From: Cyclobacterium lianum
GTDB taxonomy: Bacteria; Bacteroidota; Bacteroidia; Cytophagales; Cyclobacteriaceae
Length of the DNA: 64,000 bases
Direction: 5' to 3'
NCBI RefSeq assembly: GCF_900143075.1
Contig: NZ_FRCY01000006.1
Span: 237,959 to 301,958, forward strand
The position numbers and the translations under genes are program-made. Below the pieces are notes generated by a model, which saw only the letters and a list, made by a program, of their open reading frames with translations, ran no database searches and had not been told where the DNA came from. This document shows positions 10,222 to 18,827 of the stretch, in pieces; position 1 is the first letter of the stretch; each line of letters begins with the position of its first letter.

Positions 10222-10449
10222 TTAAAGTGAGGAATTTGGATTGGTGAGGCTTATCTGCATCCCAAAAATCACAATCCTGCCGGAATCGGTTGCTGTAGCT
10301 GCCCGGTCAGCTTCAGAAAGAAGAATCGGCAAAATGTACCGACAATTTAATAATCCAGGAGCTGAATTAATATTTTTACATGGTTTGGTAATAATTGATC
10401 TTTTTTTGTAATATTCCGTAATTATTTTTTGGATTCAAAGGCGTTGCAT

Positions 10450-13400
10450 ATGCGAAGAAGAAAACGGATTATTGTGGTAGTCCTGGTCCTATTGCCATTT
10501 TTAATTTTAGGAGGCGGACTGCTCGGGATCTATACCAACCAAAGCTCCATCACCCGAAAAGCGCTTGATCTGGTCAATGAGCAGTTTGAGGGCGAATTGA
10601 CCATCTCCGATTCTTATATCTCTCTTTTCGCCACCTTTCCGTATATCTCTGTAGACCTGCGGGGGCTGCGCTTTTTTGAAGACAAGGCAAAAACGAACAA
10701 ACCTCTCTATGAGGCAGAGGACGTTTATCTGGGATTTAATGTCTTTGATATTTTGCTGGGAAGCTATGATGTGAAGAACATCAAAATTAAAAATGGTCAC
10801 CTGGATCTGGTACAATATGAAAATGGAGACATCAATCTGTTATTGGCAAAAAACGTCAAAGCAGATACAGCCGCTTCCGACGCCAGCTCAGAGGCTTTTG
10901 AGTTTAATCTTAGCCAATTCACGCTGGAGGGATTTGACCTCTCCTTTTTCGATCAGGCTTCGGGTCTGGAGACTTTGTCCCGGGTGGAAAAATTAAAATC
11001 AACATTCTCTGTGGTCTCAGATCAGGTATACCTCGAAATGGAATCAAGCTTGATACTGACTGTGCTACAGGACGGTGTACCTACTTTTTTTAATAACAAA
11101 CACCTGGAACTGGACTGGAAAACAGACTATGACCGGAATGAGGAAAAGATTACCATCTCCCCCTCAAAATTATCTCTGGAGGCCTCCCGGTTTAGCCTGG
11201 AAGGCATGGTGGATATAGACGACGATTTCAACCTTGACCTCAAACTATATGGTGAAAAACCGGATTTCAATATTTTTGCCGCTTTCGCACCTCAGGAAGT
11301 CGCTGAGGCACTGCAAAAGTATAAAAACGAAGGGCAAATCTATTTTCTGGGTACCATATCAGGAAAATCCGCCAACGGATATACGCCAGCCGTGGCTGTG
11401 GAGTTTGGATGTGAAAATGCCTACTTCGTAAATACGTCTGTAGAAAAACGGGTAGATGACCTGAGATTTTCAGGCTTTTTTACTAATGGAAAAGACAGAA
11501 ACCTTAAATCCTCCGAACTGAGATTACAAAATTTCTATGCGAAACCAGAGCAGGGGGTTTTTCAGGGGAGGTTGGTAATCCGGAATTTTGAAGACCCCTA
11601 CATAAAAATCAACCTCCATGCGGATCTGGACATGGAATTTATGAGCCAGTTTTTCGAAATTGAAGGTTTACAAAAGTTTCAGGGGCAAATTATTTTAGAT
11701 ATGGACCTGGATGAATTGGTAGATCTGGACCTGCCAGGACAAAGTATGGCCCAATTGAAAGCTGGAATAGACAGTGAATTGACTTTAAAAAACCTTTCTT
11801 TTTTCATTCCGGAATATCCTTTCCCGGTAACCAATGCCAATGGTCATGCCGTAATGGAAAATGGCCGGGTTACACTGGACCAATTGCAGTTTTCCATTGG
11901 AGATTCTGATTTTGTGTTTAAAGGAAGTCTCAGTGATTTCCCTGCTGTTTTCCATGGTTCTGACAAAGACGTAACGCTGGATTTGACAAATAAATCAAGC
12001 ACTGTCAGTATCCCACAATTGCTTGCATTTGACTCAACTTTAATGGCAAGTACCGATGAAATCATTAGCGATTTACAATTTAAACTATCCCTCCACAGCA
12101 ATGCCAGAGAATTGACCAACTTCAAATACCTTCCAAAAGGAACTTTTAAAGTCGAAGATTTTTATGCCAAACTGAGCAATTACCCCCATACATTTCATGA
12201 TTTTGATGTATTGCTTCGGATTTTGGAAAACGATATCTCCATCGAGAACTTCACCGGTGAAATTGATGGAAGCGATTTCCATTTCTCGGGGCTGATTTCC
12301 AATTATACCAAGTGGCTACATCCGGTAAAGACAGGAACGAGTAGCTTTGATTTTAACCTGGATTCCAAACATTTGAAGGTAAAAGACCTTCTTAGCTATA
12401 AGGGAGAAAACTATCTGCCGGATGATTACAGAGACGAGGAATTGAAAGATTTACGACTCAAAGGCCATCTGGACCTGCACTACGATTCTGTATTCCGGTC
12501 TGCAGACTTACAACTTCATCATTTGGAGGGTAAGCTGAATATTCACCCGCTAAAACTGGAAGACTTTAAAGGCAACATCCATTTTGAAGATGGGAATACC
12601 CTGGTTGAGAACTTTGGAGGCAGGTTGGGGAAAAGTGATTTTGAAATCAACATGGCCTATTTTGCTGGAAAAGATAGCCTGTTACGTAGCCGCCCGAATA
12701 GTTTTGCACTAAAGGCCAATGCCCTGGACCTCGATGCCCTGATGAACTACGAAGCAAGGACCAGCGGAGAACCAGTAGTCCACGCAGACACCTTCAATAT
12801 TTTTGAATTGCCCTTTTCAGACATGCACTTTTCAGCTAAAATCGGGCAGATGAACTACCACAATTATTGGCTTGAAGATCTCACAGCAGAACTTAGAACT
12901 ACTAAAAACCATTACCTATATGTTGATACGCTTTCCTTAAGGACAGCTGATGGCAGCATGGGAATGGATGGATACTTTAATGGTTCAGACCCGGAGCACA
13001 TTTATTTTCACAGCACCATGAAAGCAGACAGGCTGGATATAGACAAGCTGATGGTTAAATTCGATAACTTCGGCCAGGATTTCATGATTAATGAAAACCT
13101 TCATGGTAAAGTAAGTGGTACCATCACCAGTAAATTTCTGGTTCATCCCGACCTTACCCCCATTATCGAAAAAAGCGAAGCACACATGGACCTTACCGTA
13201 TATCAGGGCAGTTTGGTGAATTTCACGCCCTTACAAGCCATGTCTTCCTATTTCAAAGATAAAAACCTGAACATGGTCCGGTTTGACACCCTTCAGAATA
13301 CCTTTGATGTCAGGGACGGAATGTTATTAATTCCCAGCATGACTGTCAATTCAAGCCTTGGATTCATTGAGTTATCGGGCAAGCAGGGATTGGATTTGAG

Positions 13401-13611
13401 TATGGATTATTTTATCCGGGTTCCACTGGGAATGGTCACTCAGGTCGGTTTTCGCTCCCTTTTTGGGGGCAGGAATAAAAATGAAATCGATCCTGATCAG
13501 GAAGATGAAATTGTCTACCGTGACGAAGATAAAAAAGTAAGGTTTGTCAATATTCGGGTGAAGGGTACGCCAGAAGATTATCAGTTCAGCCTGGGAAAAG
13601 ACAAGAATTAG
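10450..13611 (+). CDS. AsmA-like protein
   Basis: A 1053-residue envelope protein of the AsmA superfamily, whose members form long beta-groove bridges thought to move phospholipids between membranes. From the ATG at 10450 it begins with a basic stretch (MRRRKR) and one hydrophobic helix, typical of AsmA proteins anchored in the inner membrane with a large periplasmic part. The frame is open to a TTG at 10429, which only adds seven polar residues. The body is built of repeated strands with short DLDL/LKLYG-like motifs, and the last quarter (LHGKVSGTITSKFLV, IPSMTVNSSLGFIELSGKQGLDLSMDYFIRVPLG) matches the AsmA C-terminal domain pattern. Its stop is only four bases from the stop of the convergent gene at 13616, leaving no room for a separate terminator. 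Confidence 0.85.
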   Translation: MRRRKRIIVVVLVLLPFLILGGGLLGIYTNQSSITRKALDLVNEQFEGELTISDSYISLFATFPYISVDLRGLRFFEDKAKTNKPLYEAEDVYLGFNVFDILLGSYDVKNIKIKNGHLDLVQYENGDINLLLAKNVKADTAASDASSEAFEFNLSQFTLEGFDLSFFDQASGLETLSRVEKLKSTFSVVSDQVYLEMESSLILTVLQDGVPTFFNNKHLELDWKTDYDRNEEKITISPSKLSLEASRFSLEGMVDIDDDFNLDLKLYGEKPDFNIFAAFAPQEVAEALQKYKNEGQIYFLGTISGKSANGYTPAVAVEFGCENAYFVNTSVEKRVDDLRFSGFFTNGKDRNLKSSELRLQNFYAKPEQGVFQGRLVIRNFEDPYIKINLHADLDMEFMSQFFEIEGLQKFQGQIILDMDLDELVDLDLPGQSMAQLKAGIDSELTLKNLSFFIPEYPFPVTNANGHAVMENGRVTLDQLQFSIGDSDFVFKGSLSDFPAVFHGSDKDVTLDLTNKSSTVSIPQLLAFDSTLMASTDEIISDLQFKLSLHSNARELTNFKYLPKGTFKVEDFYAKLSNYPHTFHDFDVLLRILENDISIENFTGEIDGSDFHFSGLISNYTKWLHPVKTGTSSFDFNLDSKHLKVKDLLSYKGENYLPDDYRDEELKDLRLKGHLDLHYDSVFRSADLQLHHLEGKLNIHPLKLEDFKGNIHFEDGNTLVENFGGRLGKSDFEINMAYFAGKDSLLRSRPNSFALKANALDLDALMNYEARTSGEPVVHADTFNIFELPFSDMHFSAKIGQMNYHNYWLEDLTAELRTTKNHYLYVDTLSLRTADGSMGMDGYFNGSDPEHIYFHSTMKADRLDIDKLMVKFDNFGQDFMINENLHGKVSGTITSKFLVHPDLTPIIEKSEAHMDLTVYQGSLVNFTPLQAMSSYFKDKNLNMVRFDTLQNTFDVRDGMLLIPSMTVNSSLGFIELSGKQGLDLSMDYFIRVPLGMVTQVGFRSLFGGRNKNEIDPDQEDEIVYRDEDKKVRFVNIRVKGTPEDYQFSLGKDKN

Positions 13612-13615
13612 TCGC

Positions 13616-14152
13616 TTATCCGGGGCCTGTGTACAATTTGATCTCCAGATCAATATTTTCCTCTACGCTGACCAATCCTCCCAGACGGCTGGGAGTTTCC
13701 AACTCCAGCTCCTCAAAGGAGAGCTGGACCTTTCCAGCCAAAAGGTATTGGCTTTTGTCAAACATTACCTTATCCAGCATCAATCGCTTGCCGGCTAATT
13801 TGATGGACAAATCCCCGTAAAGGTTGGATTGTCCTTTGAAAAGACGCAGCACCCTCACCTCGCAGACCGGATATTGATCGGCTTTCAGCGTTCTGCGAAA
13901 ATCTCCGTTCAAAATAAAATTACCGCAGCCAAATTCCCTAACCGGAATGGTAAAATTCAGGGATCTGGCTGTGGTATTCATTGGCCCAATAAACAAGGTA
14001 TCGCCAATCTGTTCTTTGTCGTAACTGCACTCAAAATCACCAATAGAGGTTTTCCCCTTTACGATAATTTCCTTTTGCTGGATGACCAAAGTTTCCTTCT
14101 GGAGACTTCCCATCCATAAGAGACTACAAATCAAAAGACTGGCGATACGCAT
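13616..14152 (-). CDS. YceI-like periplasmic protein
   Basis: A 178-residue secreted protein with a short signal sequence (MRIASLLICSLLWMGS). The segment VKGKTSIGDFECSYD corresponds to the first YceI strand pair, where the canonical form is a GTSTLHDW-like motif; NFTIPVREFGCGNFILNGDFRRTLKADQYPVCEVRV corresponds to the conserved core in which small-molecule-exposed residues change to the form 'MDNNAYKALEADNHPQI' in the neighbouring YceI. YceI proteins are lipocalin-like barrels that bind isoprenoid chains. It is the third gene of an operon with a porin and a canonical YceI. The sequence is divergent, so ligand binding is uncertain. Confidence 0.75.
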   Translation of the reverse strand: MRIASLLICSLLWMGSLQKETLVIQQKEIIVKGKTSIGDFECSYDKEQIGDTLFIGPMNTTARSLNFTIPVREFGCGNFILNGDFRRTLKADQYPVCEVRVLRLFKGQSNLYGDLSIKLAGKRLMLDKVMFDKSQYLLAGKVQLSFEELELETPSRLGGLVSVEENIDLEIKLYTGPG

Positions 14153-14165
14153 GACCTATAGTGGT

Positions 14166-15458
14166 TTAAAATCCGATAACTCCTTCTATCATCAGGCCAT
14201 TGAATTTGCCTCCGTTTCTGATATCGCTGGCAGCAAAGTCCTGATAATTCTGGCTTACATACTCTAATTTAGCCAGAATATTTCTGGTAATAAACCAGCC
14301 ACCACCTAGCTGCACCCGGGAGATGGAAGGTTCGAGTCCATTGGACATTTCTCCGCCGATCTGGTTGTACCTGCCGGCGAGGTAAAACTTCTCCATTGCT
14401 CCAAAACGGTACACTGCATCTATCCCCACCTGATTCCAGGTCCTCTCCGCTGTTTCATTAGCGGCCTTTCCTCTGGACTGTTCCAGGGTACCGAATAATT
14501 CCAGACCCTGAAATTTCACAAAAGGATTGATTACCAGGGCGGTCACATTGTCCCGCATACCGGGATTGAATCTGCCGGAGGTAAAATTGCCAGCAGTCGA
14601 AGCAAGGGTATTTTCCATAGCCAGGTAATACCTGGATCCTGCCCTGTCACCAGACCAGAGCGTATTGTTTACCGAACCTCCAGTGGTATATACGGAGCCG
14701 GTCAGCCTGAGCCGCAGTTCGTTATCCAGCGTCTTGTCGTAGCCCAGTTTGCCGATAAATGAGGGCTTTCGGCGTGCAGGGTTGGTGACGCCCCCCTGAA
14801 TTTCGCCACCGGTCATTGAGGCAACTGCAAGGAAACCATTGTCCTGGAATATGACTTCCGCTCCGATTTCGGTGGCAAAGGCATCCATGATATAATTGCC
14901 TACGAAGGGATTATAAAAGGCATTTCCGTTGTCTGATCTTCTGTAGTGGGAATCTCCATAATTGATTTCCATATGCCCTACTTTAATGGTGACCTTCTCC
15001 ATCATCTGATCAAACAGAGCGCTGTTTAGGAATTTGAGTTTATCAAACTGGAGGTATCCGCCTTTGACCCAGGTTTCAGGATGGTGTCTGGAGGAAAGGT
15101 AGGTGATCAGGTTTAACCTGATACCATCGGCCAGGGCCACATCAATGTTCAGGTTGGCAGTTGCCAGATTAAATCCGGAACCAATATCGATCAATTCGTT
15201 GGTATTGACGCCATTCTCATTCACAACCGGATTTGCGCTGTTTTCGTGACTGAGCGATTGAAACTGCTGGGCAAAAGCCCCGCCAATACGCACCCTCACA
15301 CCGTCAAATGCTACTGTGTCTGCTTTTCCGGTTTCAAATACATTGATCCCCCGTTGATCATATGCTCTCCAGAATTGCATGTCCCGTTGCTGGGCATGGG
15401 CCTGGCCCAAAAATGCCCATAATACTGCTACTGATAATATAATAATCCTGCTTTTCAT
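14166..15458 (-). CDS. Outer-membrane porin-like beta-barrel protein
   Basis: A 430-residue predicted outer-membrane barrel. Two near-adjacent start codons exist; the ATG at 15458 gives MKSRIIILSVAVLWAFLGQAHAQ, a good Sec signal. Strands such as VRVRIGGAFAQQFQSL, KVTIKVGHMEINYGD, NELRLRLTGSVYTTGG and ISRVQLGGGWFITRN have alternating hydrophobic residues, and the protein ends with a strand finishing in GVIGF, a classical C-terminal phenylalanine. The overall plan is like phosphate-selective or general Bacteroidota porins. It lies 7 to 14 bases from genes for YceI-type proteins on both sides, so all three should be one transcript. The solute is unknown. Confidence 0.82.
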   Translation of the reverse strand: MKSRIIILSVAVLWAFLGQAHAQQRDMQFWRAYDQRGINVFETGKADTVAFDGVRVRIGGAFAQQFQSLSHENSANPVVNENGVNTNELIDIGSGFNLATANLNIDVALADGIRLNLITYLSSRHHPETWVKGGYLQFDKLKFLNSALFDQMMEKVTIKVGHMEINYGDSHYRRSDNGNAFYNPFVGNYIMDAFATEIGAEVIFQDNGFLAVASMTGGEIQGGVTNPARRKPSFIGKLGYDKTLDNELRLRLTGSVYTTGGSVNNTLWSGDRAGSRYYLAMENTLASTAGNFTSGRFNPGMRDNVTALVINPFVKFQGLELFGTLEQSRGKAANETAERTWNQVGIDAVYRFGAMEKFYLAGRYNQIGGEMSNGLEPSISRVQLGGGWFITRNILAKLEYVSQNYQDFAASDIRNGGKFNGLMIEGVIGF

Positions 15459-15471
15459 AATCATAAAAGTT

Positions 15472-16050
15472 TTAATTTACTGGGTTAAGATTCATATCAA
15501 TGGTAATTGTCATTTCATCGCCGGTCTTGATGGTACCAAACACGGCTGTGGGTGGTTCAAGGCCAAAATCTGTCAACTTTATCTTAGCAGATCCATTCAC
15601 CCTGACACTGTTCCCCTGCGGAGCTACACGAAGCTGAAAAGGAACAGTTCGGGATTCACCGGCAATTTGAAGTCTTCCCGTAGCCTTCCAGCCGTTTCCC
15701 CCGTCCTGATTGGCTTCCAGTAGGGTAAAACTGATTTGCGGATGATTATCGGCTTCCAATGCCTTATAGGCATTGTTGTCCATCTGACCTTTTCCGCTTT
15801 TCAGCGCTTTTACCGGCATGCTGAACTTTGCTGTGCTGATACTGGTAACTTTCCCGGCAGAAACTCTCAGTGATGCCGATCCACTTGCTTCAGAAGAGAC
15901 CATGTTCCAATCGTGAAGGGTGGAGGTGCCGGAGACTTTCATTTCTGGCTTGTCTGCCACTTCATACGATTGCTGGCTGAACCCATTAAAGGCGATAAAG
16001 CCCAGGCTAAGGCATGCCAGTAAAAATACCTTCTTCGAAAATTGATACAT
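15472..16050 (-). CDS. YceI family periplasmic protein
   Basis: A 192-residue YceI-family protein, the usual length. The ATG at 16050 gives a clear signal peptide (MYQFSKKVFLLACLSLGF...). The frame remains open to 16137, but a perfect TACCTTTG promoter box lies inside that extension, so the extension is not coding. Family features are VSGTSTLHDWNM at the start of the mature domain, MDNNAYKALEADNHP and SFTLLEAN in the middle, and a C-terminal GDEMTITIDMNL strand. The family forms a lipocalin-like barrel that holds a polyprenyl chain; some members respond to base or oxidative stress. It is the first gene of an operon with a porin and a second YceI-like gene. Confidence 0.92.
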   Translation of the reverse strand: MYQFSKKVFLLACLSLGFIAFNGFSQQSYEVADKPEMKVSGTSTLHDWNMVSSEASGSASLRVSAGKVTSISTAKFSMPVKALKSGKGQMDNNAYKALEADNHPQISFTLLEANQDGGNGWKATGRLQIAGESRTVPFQLRVAPQGNSVRVNGSAKIKLTDFGLEPPTAVFGTIKTGDEMTITIDMNLNPVN

Positions 16051-16121
16051 TGCTTTTTGGTTTAGGTCCGAAAATCGAAATACGGTTAGCATATACTTGT
16101 GAGCTATCACCGTTTGCGATT

Positions 16122-16150
16122 CAAAGGTAGACAGCATTGGACCCCAAAAA
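16122..16150 (-). promoter_or_regulatory. Promoter of the YceI-porin-YceI operon
   Basis: On the minus strand, TACCTTTG (16122-16129) is an exact match to the Bacteroidota -7 consensus TAnnTTTG. Upstream, TTTTTG (16145-16150) can serve as the -33 box, with a spacer of 15 to 17 bases, slightly short of the usual 19 to 21. Transcription would start near 16114, giving a leader of about 64 bases before the ATG at 16050. Confidence 0.6.
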
Positions 16151-16320
16151 CATGAGCAAAGTCAGTATTTGATATGATCTAATTCCCTTCGCAGAATGAC
16201 AGACGGCATTTCAGTTCCCTATGGGCTAGACCTCAAAAATCCCTAGCCGCAGAAAGTACCAGGTGCACAAGGGTAAGCGCAGCTAAGGGAAACAAAAGAT
16301 TATATAATTAGTTTTTATAT

Positions 16321-16358
16321 AAAAAAAAATAAGCTATGAAATAAAATTTCATAGCTTA
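16321..16358 (-). terminator. Intrinsic terminator of the tRNA-like small RNA
   Basis: A perfect 13-bp stem (16330-16342 with 16346-16358) closes a 3-base loop and is followed on the minus strand by nine T residues (16321-16329). The stem is AT-rich (core AAGCTATGAAA), but the shape is that of a classical rho-independent terminator. It ends only the small RNA; no protein gene lies immediately upstream on this strand. Confidence 0.8.
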
Positions 16359-16478
16359 AGTCAATTAACAATAAACCCAAAATAACCAAGATGTACAAGA
16401 AGGATTCGAACCTCCCATGACCATTGTCATCTCCTGCTCCCCGTTGAGGGTTATACAAATCAAATCCGAATGATTTGA
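16321..16478 (-). ncRNA. Predicted small RNA with a tRNA-like cloverleaf
   Basis: About 158 nt. Reading the minus strand from the predicted start, the RNA holds a hairpin with an 8-bp stem and 5-nt loop (16459-16479), then a tRNA-like module (16392-16457), a 33-nt linker, and a terminator hairpin. In the module, TGTATAA (16451-16457) pairs over 7 bp with TTGTACA (16392-16398), with one G-U pair. A perfect T-arm follows the tRNA rule: 5-bp stem around TTCGAAT (16399-16415), including the GTTCGAATC consensus. A hairpin ATGAC/GTCAT sits where the anticodon arm would be, but its loop has only four bases (AATG), and the D-arm is reduced to CCC-TCAAC-GGG. Bases 8 and 9 are C, no CCA is encoded, and no anticodon loop exists, so it is not an ordinary tRNA. 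I know no described RNA family that fits; a decayed tRNA is the main alternative. Confidence 0.55.
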
Positions 16479-16483
16479 TATGA

Positions 16484-16491
16484 CAAAGGTA
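16484..16491 (-). promoter_or_regulatory. -7 promoter box of the tRNA-like small RNA
   Basis: TACCTTTG on the minus strand is an exact match to the Bacteroidota -7 box and is identical to the box of the YceI operon 360 bases away. The expected -33 position, 19 to 20 bases upstream, is a run of T rather than TTTG. The predicted start, five to seven bases downstream, falls exactly at the first base of the 5' hairpin of the small RNA. Confidence 0.6.
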
Positions 16492-16942
16492 TAGAAAAAA
16501 ATTATTTTAAAAAAGAAACATAGTCTTTTTATAAAAATTTATTTTAATTTAATTTTTATGCCAAAAAATTAAAAATTACTTAATCCTGACCGGTTTTTCA
16601 TTCAGAAAATTAACAATATTAAATTTGGTATAAGGAAGTCAGCTTGTATTTTCTGAAATTTTATTCTATCTATTTGATTATTTCCTTTTCAATGAGCGGT
16701 CGTTCCTCCCAATACCAGGTTACATAGCCGGCATTAAAGCAAATAGGCCCGTAACGGCAGGTTATAGGGTATCTCGGGTTTGGTACATCAAATGAGGTGG
16801 ACTAAATCTCTTTAAATTGGAAATGTCTTTTACCCTGTTTCTCCTTTTTGTTTTTTACAACCTTACTACTGTGTCAACTCAAGAGACCAAATGTCTCTCT
16901 CTACAGGCGCAAATCCCCATTTTTTTATATCTTTAAACCCGA
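16492..16942. other. AT-rich intergenic region between the small RNA and the next gene
   Basis: About 450 bases without an open frame of note. The first 120 bases are extremely AT-rich and contain the upstream part of the small-RNA promoter. The rest should hold the promoter of the forward gene at 16943; a TATCTTTA near 16928 is close to, but not, the TAnnTTTG consensus. Similarly, 16151-16320 on the other side of the small RNA shows nothing I can name. Confidence 0.35.
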
Positions 16943-17515
16943 ATGATGTTTCGCATACCTTTTTATCTCAAGACAATGATCAGACCTTTCATTATTGCTT
17001 CATTTTTATTTTTGCTTTCCTGGAAAAGTGTGGCGCAGGAAGGGGTACACCAAATCAATTTTGGGTTTGACGCCGGCATTACCCTGAATGAATACTATCA
17101 GACTCAATTTCCAGCGGGATTTGGGGCCTCTGTCAAGGGGCTTTATGGCGTCGGATACAATGCGCAGCTGGCGCTTACTGCCAGCTACCTGTATTTTCCA
17201 CTGGATCCTGCATTTATTTTACCTACCGGAGAAAATTTATCCCTCCACCTGCTCCCCGTTTTAGCAGGGTACCGGTTAAACTTTAAACCTTTCTTCTTTG
17301 AGCCCCAACTGGGTGCAACGCTGTTTATCAACCAATACAAAAATCAACCCAATACCTATTCGGAAAGCAATATGGAATTTACTTTTGCTGCTGAGTTGGG
17401 CTATTTATTAAATAGCGTGGAATTGAGTCTGAGGTACCAGCATGCCGGCCCCTCTCCTTTCCAACTCGGCTTACTGGGTCTGAGGGCAGCTTATATTTTG
17501 CCGCTGGGGCTGTGA
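16943..17515 (+). CDS. Outer-membrane beta-barrel protein
   Basis: A protein of up to 190 residues. Starts at 16943, 16946 or 16976 are possible; the last gives the cleanest signal peptide (MIRPFIIASFLFLLSWKSVAQ). The mature part has about eight alternating strands (INFGFDAGITLNEYYQ, FGASVKGLYGVGYNAQ, FFFEPQLGATLFINQY, FTFAAELGYLL) and ends in an amphipathic strand, as in small OmpA/OmpW-like barrels common in Bacteroidota. It stands alone, flanked by the small RNA on one side and a strong terminator on the other. No specific function can be given. Confidence 0.75.
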   Translation: MMFRIPFYLKTMIRPFIIASFLFLLSWKSVAQEGVHQINFGFDAGITLNEYYQTQFPAGFGASVKGLYGVGYNAQLALTASYLYFPLDPAFILPTGENLSLHLLPVLAGYRLNFKPFFFEPQLGATLFINQYKNQPNTYSESNMEFTFAAELGYLLNSVELSLRYQHAGPSPFQLGLLGLRAAYILPLGL

Positions 17516-17545
17516 GGTATTTCATTTACGTCGCCGTAAACGAAC

Positions 17546-17579
17546 AGCGGCCGGCAGATACTGATTGCTGCCGGCCGCT
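17546..17579. terminator. Two-way terminator hairpin between convergent genes
   Basis: A perfect 12-bp, GC-rich stem (17546-17557 with 17568-17579, core CGGCCGGCAG) closes a 10-base loop. It lies exactly between the stops of the forward barrel gene (17515) and the reverse argJ (17604). Long T-runs are missing on both sides, so it is a weaker match to an intrinsic terminator than its stem suggests. Confidence 0.7.
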
Positions 17580-17603
17580 ATTTGTATGTCTGATGTGAAT
17601 TGC

Positions 17604-18815
17604 TCAGGTCGTGTACACTGAATTGAACATGACATAATCTGTAGTAAGATCGGACCCCCATCCTACCGCTTCCTGCTTGCCGGTATTGAGCTCCAACCTA
17701 ATTTTGATATGAGATTCTCTGAGTAATTTTTTCATGTGGTTTTTGTCGAAGGTGGTGGGCGTTCCCCGCTCCAAAACCAATACCTGATTATTGGCATCGC
17801 CAAGGTACAGGTTGGCTTTCTTGTAATTGAAACTGATACCTGCATTGCCGCAGGCAGCGATAATCCTCCCCCAATTGGGATCCCGCCCAAACATGGCTGT
17901 TTTCACCAATGTGGAATCCGAAATGGCCCGCACCAGTTTCATGGCCACATTCTCAGAAATTGCCTTGGACACTTTGTATTCTATAAACTTGGAGGCTCCT
18001 TCGCCGTCGGAAACTATCAGTTTGGCCAGGTGGACCAGTATTTCCTGAAGTTTGTCTTTAAATGTCACAAATAAAGGGTCAGTTTCACTGGTCACCTTTT
18101 TGTTTCCCGCCATACCATTTGCCAGGATGGCCACCATATCGTTGGTAGACGTGTCACCATCTACCGTGATCATATTGAATGAACGATCCACACAATGCTT
18201 GAGCGTTTTTTGCAGCAATTTTTCATCAATGGATATATCCGTTGCCAGGAAACTCAACATGGTAGCCATATTGGGGTGAATCATACCTGATCCCTTCGCA
18301 ATACCGCCTATAGAAATGGTGTTGCCCTCCCACTCAAAATCGACAAAGCCTTCCTTGGCAAATGTATCTGTGGTGAGAATAGCATTGGCCAGAAAAGACC
18401 CCGCTTTGGTATCATTGGACAGCTTGGGGACAGTAGATTTGATCCCTTCTACAACTTCCTCAGTCGGGAATGGCTCACCGATCAAGCCTGTGGAAGCCAC
18501 GATCACGTCGTCCGCTGAGATTTTCAGTGCTTCTGCTACCGTCTGTGCCATCGCCTCAGCGCCCTTCCTACCCTGCTCTCCAGTGCAGGCATTGGCATTT
18601 CCGGCATTGCAGACGATCACCTGAGCCCTATTGTTTTTCAGGTTTCTTCTGGTGATTTTTATCGGCTCGGCCTGCACCTTATTTTGCGTCAGCGTAGCGG
18701 CTGCAGCAGCAGGCACTTCGGAAAAAATCAAGGCCAGATCTCTGCGCATCGATTTAATCCCTGAATGGGCTCCCCAACATTTGATCCCCTTTACATTCGT
18801 AATATTTTTTATCAT
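17604..18815 (-). CDS. argJ: Bifunctional glutamate N-acetyltransferase / ornithine acetyltransferase
   Basis: A 403-residue ArgJ. It transfers the acetyl group from N-acetylornithine to glutamate (and in bifunctional members also uses acetyl-CoA), closing the cyclic arginine pathway. Key features are NAGNANACTG, the oxyanion segment STGLIGEPFP, and the self-cleavage site KGSGMIHPNMATMLSF, where the precursor is cut before the threonine that becomes the nucleophile of the beta chain. The C-terminal part has FGRDPNWGRIIAACGNAG. It is the last gene of argB-argD-argC-argJ and starts 12 bases after argC stops. Whether it has both activities cannot be told from sequence alone; no argA-like gene is in the window. 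Confidence 0.95.
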   Translation of the reverse strand: MIKNITNVKGIKCWGAHSGIKSMRRDLALIFSEVPAAAAATLTQNKVQAEPIKITRRNLKNNRAQVIVCNAGNANACTGEQGRKGAEAMAQTVAEALKISADDVIVASTGLIGEPFPTEEVVEGIKSTVPKLSNDTKAGSFLANAILTTDTFAKEGFVDFEWEGNTISIGGIAKGSGMIHPNMATMLSFLATDISIDEKLLQKTLKHCVDRSFNMITVDGDTSTNDMVAILANGMAGNKKVTSETDPLFVTFKDKLQEILVHLAKLIVSDGEGASKFIEYKVSKAISENVAMKLVRAISDSTLVKTAMFGRDPNWGRIIAACGNAGISFNYKKANLYLGDANNQVLVLERGTPTTFDKNHMKKLLRESHIKIRLELNTGKQEAVGWGSDLTTDYVMFNSVYTT

Positions 18816-18827
18816 TTTATCTGTGCT

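Noticed and set aside
14320-14345. tRNA T-loop-like sequence GGTTCGAGTCC
   Set aside because: It lies inside the porin gene and no acceptor stem or other tRNA arm can be formed around it.
16051-16137. N-terminal extension of the YceI protein
   Set aside because: It contains a perfect -7 promoter box, and the ATG at 16050 begins a clear signal peptide.
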